From contig CAVJIP010000026.1 of NCBI GenBank assembly GCA_963649625.1, positions 1-12,371 of the forward strand: a stretch of DNA of 12,371 nt, in the 5' to 3' direction. Origin of the DNA: HGM13006 sp963649625. GTDB lineage: Bacteria; Bacillota; Clostridia; Oscillospirales; Oscillospiraceae. The position numbers and the translations under genes are program-made. The notes below the pieces were generated by a model. That model saw only the letters and a list, made by a program, of their open reading frames with translations, had not been told where the DNA came from and made no database searches. Below, one piece after another: positions 6,260-12,371 of the stretch (positions are counted from its first letter, which is position 1; each line of letters opens with the position of its first letter).

Positions 6260-8050
6260 TCAGTTTTCCCCATTGCCGGTCACGGCAATGACGTGGTTTT
6301 GGTTTTCGTAGCCCTCCACAGGCAGCTCCCAAACAGTATTCCCTTCCTCATCCTGGCGGAGCAGCATAAAGCCAAAGGTTTCATACAACCTCTCCACCAT
6401 GTGATTCTTGGCGGTGGGGTAATAATAGCCGTGAATATGGGTGATTCCAGCCTGGCGGCACTTTTCCACCAGGGTGTCCAGCATGGCCTGCTCCATATTC
6501 CGCTTGAGCACCCGGCAGCTCATCAGCCACAAATCCATATCCAGCACCGCCCCATTCTTGTGGCCAATCACCACGGAAACCACACCGTTGTCTCCGAACT
6601 TATCTATGAGCTTGCCATAGAGCCGGATGTAGTCGTCACTGTGGTAGACCTCCTCCATCTCCGCCGTGGTGTACCGGTGGGTGGTAAGGTTAAACTGATT
6701 GGACTTGTTGGTGAGCTGGGTGATTCGTGCCAGATACACCGGCACAAAATCGTCAATGATTCCGTGCATCTCCAGACTGCGGAGATATTCGTCATAGTCT
6801 CCAAAGGCGGCGATCTGGGCACTGCGAAGCACATTGTTCTTATACATTTCGTTGCGCTTCAAATCGTCCTCGCTAAAGGCCGTCACCTCAAAGAAGCCGC
6901 TGCGGTCAATGGTGGTGATATACTCCTCCACCGCATCCATAGGCGGCACCGCCACACCGGGCAGCTGTAACCGGACGATTTCCCGCTCGGCGGGATTGTC
7001 GTCCACAAACACAATGGATTCCGGCAGAATATTCAGGTCTGCGGCAATCTGGGCAATGTTCTGGTGCTTGTTGTCCCAGTTGGCCTTAATCACAATGAAG
7101 TCGTCTGGACGAAGCACGCCCTCCGGGTGATTGAGCCCCCCGATGGCGTTGTCGTGGTCGTTTTTAGAGCAGACCGTCAGCACCACGCCCAGGGACTTCA
7201 CCTGCTTCAAATACTGCTGGAACTCATAGTAGGACTGGGAAACGCCGGTCTCCTGGCCGATCTCGATTCCGTCCACGCCGTCATCTCCCACCACGCCGCC
7301 CCAGAGGGTGTTGTCCAAATCCAGGGCCAGGGCCTTTTTGTTCTTGCCGAAAATGGACTTGACAATGTTGGAAAGATTGTAGGCAAAGGCCGGAATGGCC
7401 TCAAAGCACAGGGCGTATTTGTACATATTCCAGTACAGGGGATTGGCCCACTCCTTCAGGCCATAGTCCGCAGAAAGGAAGTTAATGTCGTGGATATAGA
7501 AGGAATCATGGCTCTGGGCATAGTCATAAAAGGCCATATTCAGCCGGGTCAGAAAGTTGACCCGCCCGTGGGCATCATAGCAGTCCCGGTTTCCCATCAG
7601 GCGATAGAGCGGCATTTCAAAGTTATTCTGGATAATGGGGCAGTGAAACTTCTCCGAAACGCTCTGCCACATGGCCGTAAACCGCTCCAGCTCCGCACCC
7701 AGCTTTTCCTCCACCTGCTGCACACTGTCCGTCACCACCGGGAAATTGGTGACATTTCGGCTTGTGGTGTGGATAAATACCAGATCCGGCTGGAACTCCA
7801 AAAGCTCCTGAGGCGGGAACATGGCATCCTGGAAATACTGGGCGTATTCGGACTCATAGAACTCCGGCGCAATGCCGTAGTTCAGCAGAAACAGCTCCAG
7901 CATTTTTACAATGTCACTGGTGGTGGAGCCTCCCAGCACGGCGATTTTCTTCCGAATCCGGACCGTCCCGTCCTCCAGCAGCTGCCGCCGCAGGGACTTT
8001 TTCCGCCGAATCAACTGCTCCGGGTCAAAGGGATATTCAAGTTCTTTCAT
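6260..8050 (-). CDS. FkbH-like HAD-IIIC protein, putative glyceryl-carrier loading enzyme
   Basis: The 596-residue protein has three visible parts. An N-terminal SGNH-like region begins with AVLGGSTTSD (Ser42). The central HAD domain has motif I ALDLDNTLWGG (Asp244, Asp246), a VCSKND motif (294-299) and FVDDNPAERE (348-357). The C-terminal GNAT-like part has NKSNQFNLTTHRYT (448-461). This order is that of the FkbH family. Characterised FkbH-type enzymes take D-1,3-bisphosphoglycerate and load a glyceryl group on the phosphopantetheine of an ACP, for example in methoxymalonyl-ACP formation. Here no polyketide genes are present; the ACP gene follows directly and an MBOAT and a DHHW protein precede. 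The start has AAGGAAGG six bases upstream. That it loads a glycerate unit is inferred from the family and not shown by this sequence alone. Confidence 0.9.
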   Translation of the reverse strand: MKELEYPFDPEQLIRRKKSLRRQLLEDGTVRIRKKIAVLGGSTTSDIVKMLELFLLNYGIAPEFYESEYAQYFQDAMFPPQELLEFQPDLVFIHTTSRNVTNFPVVTDSVQQVEEKLGAELERFTAMWQSVSEKFHCPIIQNNFEMPLYRLMGNRDCYDAHGRVNFLTRLNMAFYDYAQSHDSFYIHDINFLSADYGLKEWANPLYWNMYKYALCFEAIPAFAYNLSNIVKSIFGKNKKALALDLDNTLWGGVVGDDGVDGIEIGQETGVSQSYYEFQQYLKQVKSLGVVLTVCSKNDHDNAIGGLNHPEGVLRPDDFIVIKANWDNKHQNIAQIAADLNILPESIVFVDDNPAEREIVRLQLPGVAVPPMDAVEEYITTIDRSGFFEVTAFSEDDLKRNEMYKNNVLRSAQIAAFGDYDEYLRSLEMHGIIDDFVPVYLARITQLTNKSNQFNLTTHRYTTAEMEEVYHSDDYIRLYGKLIDKFGDNGVVSVVIGHKNGAVLDMDLWLMSCRVLKRNMEQAMLDTLVEKCRQAGITHIHGYYYPTAKNHMVERLYETFGFMLLRQDEEGNTVWELPVEGYENQNHVIAVTGNGEN

Positions 8051-8080
8051 GGAAAGCCTTCCTTCTTTGCTGTTACAGGG

Positions 8081-9625
8081 TTATGAATCCGTGACCTGGG
8101 AGCTGGCCGTGGGAGACGTCTCCGTGGCCGTCTCCTGGGTACCGTCCGGCGTGGTGGAGGGGGATGGGCTGGCCGATGTGGTAGCCTCCTGGCTCTTGGC
8201 CTCCTCCGCCTGCTCATCCACCAGATGCTCGTCCGGGTACTGCTCGATCAGGGTGGTAATATTGTCTGCATTGGAGCCTACCACAGAATAGGAGCACATG
8301 GTAAAGAGCACGTCGGTGATGCCCCGATCCTGGATAAAGGTCACAAGATTGCAGTTGAAATACCGCATATCCGCCACATAAATCTCCTCAAAGGAGCTGG
8401 TATAGAAGGGAATCTCCGCATTGCCGTAGCTGTCCTTGAGGACAAAGAGCTTCCGGCCGTTGTGGACATCCGTGGTGATTTTTACGATTTTATCATCGCC
8501 GCCCATGAACATGAGATAGGAGCTGTCCACCGCCACCTCCTGAATCAGGTCATACTCATACTCATAGTTAAAGGAGGAGTCGTAGTAATAGGTGGAATAC
8601 TGGTTAGTGGGCGTGTAGTACACAAAGTCCTCCGGGTCGTCCAAGATTCGGGAATCCTGGGAATAGGCATACATGGTGCCCACATACCCCTCGTTGACCC
8701 CCTCCTCATAGGTGGAAAGATCTGCGAAGTCCACTCCGGCGGCCTCTGCGAAGGTTCTCGCCGCATAATAGGCACCCAGGGGAGCCCAGTGGTGGTCGGT
8801 ACGCAGATAAATATTCTCCTCGGTGTGCTTTGCCAGTACCGGGCAAAGATCAACGGTTTTGATTTTGCTGTTGAGCATCCCGGCCACCTCCTCAAAGCAC
8901 TCGCTTTGGTCGGTGGTATAGTCCGAAGCGTTGGCGGGGGTATAGAACTGGCTGGCCAAGGGACAGGGCATGGAGTAGATGGTCACAGAATCCCCCAGCT
9001 TTTCCTGGAGCAGATTCAGCCCGCTGGCATAGCTCTCCCCGCTGCCGCCGCCGAACAGGCCCAGGCACTTCCAATGCCCCTCCTGATACACCACCAGCAG
9101 ACCGTTGGTCATGTCAAATTCCGCATCCTCACTGGTAAAGTCCTTCTGATCCGGCTCCTCCGAAGGCTGGGCACTGGTCTTCACCCCAGTCTCCGGGGTA
9201 ACGGTGGGAGAGGGCGAGGCCGCAGCCACGTTCATATCGTTGGCCACCACGTCCTGATTGATAAAGGTAATGGAATTTTTAGAGGAAAAGCCAAACAGGG
9301 ACTTAAAGGAATAGCCCAGGTTTTTCAGGCTGTCCCGGAAGGGCACCGTGTCGTCAAACCAGGTGGCCACATCCGCCGTAAATTCTCCGGCAAAATAGCT
9401 GGTCATAGAAAACTTGGGAAAGGTGGCCAGATTCCGATTTTCAATCTTGGACACCGTGGATCTGGGAAACAGGATTAGAAACGCCAGAATCAGTATAAAG
9501 GCCCCGATAATGGAAAGCAGAGACAGGGCCGCAAACCGAAGATTGTTATACTGGCGCTTTCTCTGCCAGCGGCGCTCCTTCTCGGCCCGCTCCCGCTTGG
9601 AGCTGTGATTTGGTTCATTGCTCAT
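8081..9625 (-). CDS. DHHW-family (AlgX/AlgJ-like) membrane-anchored SGNH protein
   Basis: The 514-residue protein has a basic cytosolic tail (about 1-30), one membrane anchor (about 31-54) and a large outside domain. The family motif LRTDHHWAPLGAYYA gives Asp277 and His279, and FVLKDSYGN gives Ser399. These align with the Asp-His...Ser triad of AlgX/AlgJ-type acetyltransferases, so it looks catalytically complete. Two stretches rich in Ser, Thr, Pro and Glu, both holding SASPSP-like words, lie at about 135-165 inside the domain and 478-514 at the C-terminus; they look like flexible linkers or wall-spanning tails. The gene begins 29 bases after the MBOAT gene and ends 30 before the FkbH-like gene. 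Such proteins usually act with an MBOAT to place an acyl group on an exported polymer. The polymer here is unknown. Confidence 0.88.
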   Translation of the reverse strand: MSNEPNHSSKRERAEKERRWQRKRQYNNLRFAALSLLSIIGAFILILAFLILFPRSTVSKIENRNLATFPKFSMTSYFAGEFTADVATWFDDTVPFRDSLKNLGYSFKSLFGFSSKNSITFINQDVVANDMNVAAASPSPTVTPETGVKTSAQPSEEPDQKDFTSEDAEFDMTNGLLVVYQEGHWKCLGLFGGGSGESYASGLNLLQEKLGDSVTIYSMPCPLASQFYTPANASDYTTDQSECFEEVAGMLNSKIKTVDLCPVLAKHTEENIYLRTDHHWAPLGAYYAARTFAEAAGVDFADLSTYEEGVNEGYVGTMYAYSQDSRILDDPEDFVYYTPTNQYSTYYYDSSFNYEYEYDLIQEVAVDSSYLMFMGGDDKIVKITTDVHNGRKLFVLKDSYGNAEIPFYTSSFEEIYVADMRYFNCNLVTFIQDRGITDVLFTMCSYSVVGSNADNITTLIEQYPDEHLVDEQAEEAKSQEATTSASPSPSTTPDGTQETATETSPTASSQVTDS

Positions 9626-9654
9626 GGATAACCCCTCTTACGGCTGATACAGGA

Positions 9655-11076
9655 TCAGAATCTGAAATACAGGAACGGATTGTTGGTGGAATCCACCAGC
9701 AGCAGACTGGAAATGGCCAGCAGCAGAATGCAGCCCACAATGGCGCTGATCCGTCCCACCTTGTAGATGCTCTCATTACGGTTGATCAGGACAAACTCCT
9801 TGAGCTTGGGGAACACCGGCAGGCTGATGATAATCGCCAGAATAATCAAAACGCAGTTGCTGACAAAGCTGGACCAGGTGAGGCTGTCAAAGAAGGCCAC
9901 ATGGTGGGTGATCAGGCTGATGCCGAACACATGCTGGAAGAACTGGCCCAGCTGTCCCAAATCCTCAAAATAGAAGATGCCGAAGCCCACGATAATGACC
10001 ACCTTGCTGTAAATATGCTTTACCCAGTTGGGCCATTTCTTCATGGCCTTTTTAATGGGCTTCTGCTCCAGGAACATAAACAAGCCAAAGTACAGGCCCC
10101 AGAAAATAAAGTTCCAGGAGGCGCCGTGCCACAGGCCGGTGCAGAACCACACCAGAAACAGGTTGAAATACTTTCTCGGACGGCCAAACACCGGCACATA
10201 CAGAAGATAGTCCCGGAAGAAGGAGCCCAGGGAAATGTGCCACCGCTGCCAGAACTCTGCAATGGACTTACAAGCAAAGGGGTGGGTAAAGTTCTCGTCA
10301 AAGTGAAAGCCGAACATCCGGCCCAGGCCAATGGCAATATCGGAGTAGCCGCTGAAATCAAAGTACACATACAGGGAGTAGACAATGACCGTATACCAGC
10401 AGCCCATAATGGAGAGGTTTGTAATATTGCTGCCGAAGAAGGTGGTGACAATACTGTAGAGGTTGTTTGCAATAATGACCTTTTTCGCCAGCCCCAGAAT
10501 GGCCCGCATGGCCCCCTCGCTCAAATCCGTCAGGCTAACGGTTCGATGGTCGATCTCCTGCTCTACCACGCTGTAGCGGACAATGGGGCCTGCAATCAGC
10601 TGGGGGAACAGAGAAAGATACAACAGGAACTTTTTCAGGGAGAGCTGTACCTCCACCGTCTCCCAATAGCAGTCGATCACATAGGAAACCGCCTGGAAGG
10701 TAAAGAAGCTGATACCAATGGGCAGGGCAATGTCGGGCACAGGAATGCTGCTGTGGAACAGGGCATTCAGGTTTTCCACCAAAAAGCTCGTGTACTTAAA
10801 CACCATCAGCAGCAGCAAGTCCACCGTTACCCCCAGGGCAACCGCCGCCTTGGCCTTGGGAGTATCCCGAAACCGGCGAATCAGCAGCCCCACAAACCAG
10901 TTAAAGGCTGCGCTGAATATCAGCAGCAACACATACACCGGCTCTCCCCAGGCGTAAAATATCAGGGAGGCAATCACAAGCACCGTGTTTTTCGTGTCCA
11001 AATCCTTGGCCAAAAGATAGGCAATCAGGCACAACGGCAAAAAAACATACAAAAAAAACAGATCGGCAAAAACCAT
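9655..11076 (-). CDS. MBOAT family membrane-bound O-acyltransferase (AlgI/DltB-like)
   Basis: The 473-residue polytopic membrane protein begins MVFADLFFLYVFLPL, the usual AlgI/PatA-type opening, and has roughly ten hydrophobic segments. Conserved sites are LFPQLIAGPIVRY (156-168), FDFSGYSDIAIGLGRMFG (239-256), FWQRWHISLGSFFRDYL (275-291, His280) and the catalytic-His motif GLWHGASWNFIFWG (His317). These proteins take an acyl group from a cytosolic donor and hand it across the membrane, in DltB from a carrier protein. The ATG at 11076 has GAGGGG six bases upstream. It is the first gene of the operon, with a good promoter and a folded leader. AlgI-like and DltB-like roles cannot be told apart from sequence alone, but the carrier gene in the same operon favours a DltB-like donor. 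Confidence 0.94.
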   Translation of the reverse strand: MVFADLFFLYVFLPLCLIAYLLAKDLDTKNTVLVIASLIFYAWGEPVYVLLLIFSAAFNWFVGLLIRRFRDTPKAKAAVALGVTVDLLLLMVFKYTSFLVENLNALFHSSIPVPDIALPIGISFFTFQAVSYVIDCYWETVEVQLSLKKFLLYLSLFPQLIAGPIVRYSVVEQEIDHRTVSLTDLSEGAMRAILGLAKKVIIANNLYSIVTTFFGSNITNLSIMGCWYTVIVYSLYVYFDFSGYSDIAIGLGRMFGFHFDENFTHPFACKSIAEFWQRWHISLGSFFRDYLLYVPVFGRPRKYFNLFLVWFCTGLWHGASWNFIFWGLYFGLFMFLEQKPIKKAMKKWPNWVKHIYSKVVIIVGFGIFYFEDLGQLGQFFQHVFGISLITHHVAFFDSLTWSSFVSNCVLIILAIIISLPVFPKLKEFVLINRNESIYKVGRISAIVGCILLLAISSLLLVDSTNNPFLYFRF

Positions 11077-11090
11077 TTGAAACCCCTCAG

Positions 11091-11136
11091 CGGCCCGTTG
11101 GAAGGCGCAGTCCCCTGCCCCCGATCCACCGGGCCG
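11091..11136 (-). promoter_or_regulatory. Inverted repeat in the leader of the MBOAT operon
   Basis: The 5' leader, about 85 bases long, contains complementary arms CGGCCCG and CGGGCCG (plus-strand 11130-11136 and 11091-11097). The stem extends past one mismatch by three more pairs and encloses a second small hairpin (11104-11120). It ends about 15 bases before the start codon, next to the ribosome site. It could control translation or mRNA life. No known riboswitch was recognised. Confidence 0.45.
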
Positions 11137-11168
11137 ACTCCTTACTTTTCGACGAAATCTCGCCTATA

Positions 11169-11197
11169 ATTTTATAATACCCGCCCATATTAGTCAA
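11169..11197 (-). promoter_or_regulatory. Sigma-A-like promoter of the MBOAT-DHHW-FkbH-ACP operon
   Basis: On the minus strand TTGACT (-35, 11197-11192) and TAAAAT (-10, 11174-11169) are spaced by 17 bases, each 5 of 6 to consensus. Transcription should start near 11162. Confidence 0.8.
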
Positions 11198-11266
11198 GGG
11201 AAATTCCAGCTTTTGTTGTAAGAAATTCCTTCCGCTCCGGGTCGGGCTTTTACTGCCCCAGGTGGG

Positions 11267-11295
11267 GTATATTTCCCCTGAAATCAGCCATACTG
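11267..11295 (+). promoter_or_regulatory. Possible forespore (sigma-G type) promoter of gpr
   Basis: GTATA (11267-11271) and CATACTG (11289-11295), 17 bases apart, resemble the sigma-G consensus (GHATR, CATACTA), and gpr is a known sigma-F/sigma-G target in Bacillus. The expected start near 11302 would fall inside the Shine-Dalgarno, leaving a leader of only about 11 bases, so this is tentative. Confidence 0.35.
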
Positions 11296-11299
11296 CTCC

Positions 11300-11305
11300 G
11301 GGAGG
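11300..11305 (+). promoter_or_regulatory. Ribosome binding site of gpr
   Basis: GGGAGG lies seven bases before the ATG at 11313. It supports this start over an in-frame GTG at 11262, which has no Shine-Dalgarno. Confidence 0.8.
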
Positions 11306-11312
11306 CGATCCA

Positions 11313-12203
11313 ATGGAGCTGCGAACTGATTTGGCGATAGAAGCAAAAATTCTGGAGGCGGCCCATACCAGGCTCCCCAGAGGGCTGGAGCTGCACCAGG
11401 AGACTCGGCAGGGAATCCCCGTTACCACAGTGACCCTGCGCACCCGGGCTGCCGCCGAGGCCCTGGGAAAGCCCAAGGGCACCTACATCACCCTGGAGCT
11501 GGGCCGGGTGCTGCGGCGGGAAAAGGAGAGCTTTCAGGGTGCCGTCCGGGCTCTGGGTGAGGCACTTCAGGAGCTGCTGGGCCTGTCTCCCGGTTTGCCG
11601 GTGCTGGTGGCCGGCTTGGGAAACCGGGAAATCACCCCGGATGCCATCGGCCCTCTGACTGCCGACCATATTTTAGTGACCCGACATATGCTCCGGCGGC
11701 AGCCCCGGGAGTTTGGCGGCTTTCGCCCGGTAAGCGCCGTAGTTCCGGGGGTGCTTGGCACCACGGGCCTGGAAAGTGCGGAAACCGTCCGTGCCCTTCG
11801 GGAGCGAACCGGGGCCGCCGCCGTAATCGCCGTAGATGCCATTGCCGCCCGGGACACAGAAAAGCTCTGCAGCACCGTCCAGCTCTCCAGCTCCGGCATT
11901 ACCCCCGGCTCCGGAATCGGAAACAGCTGCCTGGGGCTGAATCGGGAGAGTCTGGGCGTCCCGGTCATCGCCGTAGGGGTTCCCACGGTGACGGATGCCG
12001 CCACCATGGCCGCCGACCTGTTCCAGCGGGCGGGCCAGGCTGCGGACGAAAACGCCCTTCGCCGGGTTTCCCAGGGAATGATCGTCACCTCCAGCGACAT
12101 TGACCGGCGTGTTCAGGAAATCTCTCGGGTGCTGGCCTATGGCATCAACTGGGCCCTCCAGCCCCAGCTGAGCCTGGAGGATCTGGGCGACCTGACCTTT
12201 TGA
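11313..12203 (+). CDS. gpr: GPR, spore germination endopeptidase
   Basis: GPR cuts the small acid-soluble proteins that coat spore DNA when the spore germinates; it is made as a zymogen in the forespore. The 296-residue product has the family motifs: IRTDLA-like LRTDLAIEA at the N-terminus, GLGNREITPDAIGP (101-114), GFRPVSAVVPGVLGTTGLES (136-155, split VV/PGV), AVDAIAARD (173-181), GITPGSGIGN and GVPVIAVGVPTVTDA. Asp110 and Asp175 match the spacing of the two essential Asp residues (127 and 193) of the Bacillus megaterium enzyme. With the ATG at 11313 only six residues precede the expected processing point TD|LA, against 15-16 in Bacillus. The protein is shorter than the Bacillus form (about 370 residues). 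It lies divergent to the MBOAT operon. No clear terminator follows. Confidence 0.95.
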   Translation: MELRTDLAIEAKILEAAHTRLPRGLELHQETRQGIPVTTVTLRTRAAAEALGKPKGTYITLELGRVLRREKESFQGAVRALGEALQELLGLSPGLPVLVAGLGNREITPDAIGPLTADHILVTRHMLRRQPREFGGFRPVSAVVPGVLGTTGLESAETVRALRERTGAAAVIAVDAIAARDTEKLCSTVQLSSSGITPGSGIGNSCLGLNRESLGVPVIAVGVPTVTDAATMAADLFQRAGQAADENALRRVSQGMIVTSSDIDRRVQEISRVLAYGINWALQPQLSLEDLGDLTF

Positions 12204-12299
12204 GCCGTTTTTTCGGACTTTCTCCGGCATAACCCCGGCCTTTCGATTATGTCAACGGACTATTCATTTTTCCCGGGTATCCACCACCCGGTACATTCC
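12204..12299. other. Non-coding stretch after gpr
   Basis: No gene was found. A small inverted repeat CCGGGT/ACCCGG (12273-12278 and 12286-12291) is present but has no T tract. The GCCGTTTTTTCGG just after the gpr stop has too short a stem to call a terminator. GTATCCACC at 12277-12285 is a 7 of 9 match to a DnaA box in the orientation opposite to the cluster that follows. Confidence 0.5.
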
Positions 12300-12329
12300 T
12301 GTGGATAACCCTGTGGAAACTGTGGAAAA
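12300..12329 (-). promoter_or_regulatory. Cluster of DnaA-box-like sites (possible oriC edge)
   Basis: Three 9-mers in one direction lie close together: TGTGGATAA (12300-12308, exact reverse complement of the TTATCCACA box), TGTGGAAAC (12312-12320) and TGTGGAAAA (12321-12329). The last two differ from TTATNCACA by one or two bases. Such runs are typical of bacterial origins next to dnaA, but no dnaA or rpmH is inside the window, so the assignment stays tentative. Confidence 0.5.
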
Positions 12330-12371
12330 CCCATTGGAATGCGGCTTTTTTCCCTCAGCCTCACCCAAACG

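Noticed and set aside
6243..6332. A 30-residue N-terminal extension of the ACP
   Set aside because: It overlaps the conserved end of the FkbH-like gene, and carrier proteins start near the MDANTIYQK position, where a ribosome site is present.
7064..9478. Long plus-strand open frames (340 and 417 codons) opposite the FkbH-like and DHHW genes
   Set aside because: Same compositional signature as other antisense shadows, no ribosome site, and both conserved genes on the minus strand are complete.
9610..11169. A 519-codon open frame on the plus strand opposite the MBOAT gene
   Set aside because: Its product is rich in His, Gln, Asn and Gly with no recognisable domain, while the opposite strand encodes a complete conserved MBOAT with promoter and ribosome site. 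It is a shadow of high-GC coding.
11165..11178. Two TATAAT words on the plus strand as a vegetative promoter for gpr
   Set aside because: No good -35 element stands at 16-18 bases upstream of either, and the AT-rich patch is explained by the minus-strand promoter of the MBOAT operon.
1..12371. tRNA, rRNA, CRISPR arrays, insertion sequences or phage genes
   Set aside because: I looked for cloverleaf-like sequences, regular spaced repeats, transposase motifs and terminal inverted repeats and saw none.

Overview
The window reads as a chromosomal segment from a GC-rich, endospore-forming Bacillota, most likely in the Oscillospiraceae/Ruminococcaceae part of the Clostridia. The reasons are a spore germination protease (gpr), a Bacillus-type Fe-S PurF, an ECF transporter S component, strong AGGAGG-like ribosome sites and sigma-A-like promoters, in high-GC coding DNA. 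The genus cannot be fixed from the sequence alone.

Region 1 (1-4138, + strand) is the end of a purine operon: purE (3' part only), purC, purF, purM, purN. The genes overlap or nearly touch and end at a strong intrinsic terminator. purN carries a 10-N assembly gap that appears to break the frame. The same 9 bases sit on both sides of the gap, and collapsing them restores a perfect 207-residue PurN, so the gap is an assembly artefact and the gene is probably intact.

Region 2 (4174-5945, - strand) is a two-gene unit with its own promoter and a structured leader: a PanT-like ECF S component followed by a P1/S58 (DmpA/NylC-like) self-cleaving peptidase. Its terminator faces the pur terminator.

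Region 3 (5962-11197, - strand) is the most interesting part. It is a four-gene operon: a membrane-bound O-acyltransferase (MBOAT), a membrane-anchored DHHW/AlgX-like SGNH protein, an FkbH-like HAD-IIIC protein and a stand-alone acyl carrier protein. It has a good sigma-A promoter, a folded leader and a hairpin terminator. The layout parallels the dlt system (carrier protein, MBOAT, exported SGNH partner), but an FkbH-type loader stands where DltA would be. The inference is that a glycerate-derived group, rather than D-alanine, is loaded on the carrier, passed through the MBOAT and attached to a surface polymer outside the cell.

Region 4 (11198-12371, + strand) holds gpr, transcribed divergently from the MBOAT operon. 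After it come 168 bases without a gene, containing a cluster of three same-direction DnaA-box-like sites, one a perfect match. This raises the possibility that the window ends beside oriC/dnaA.
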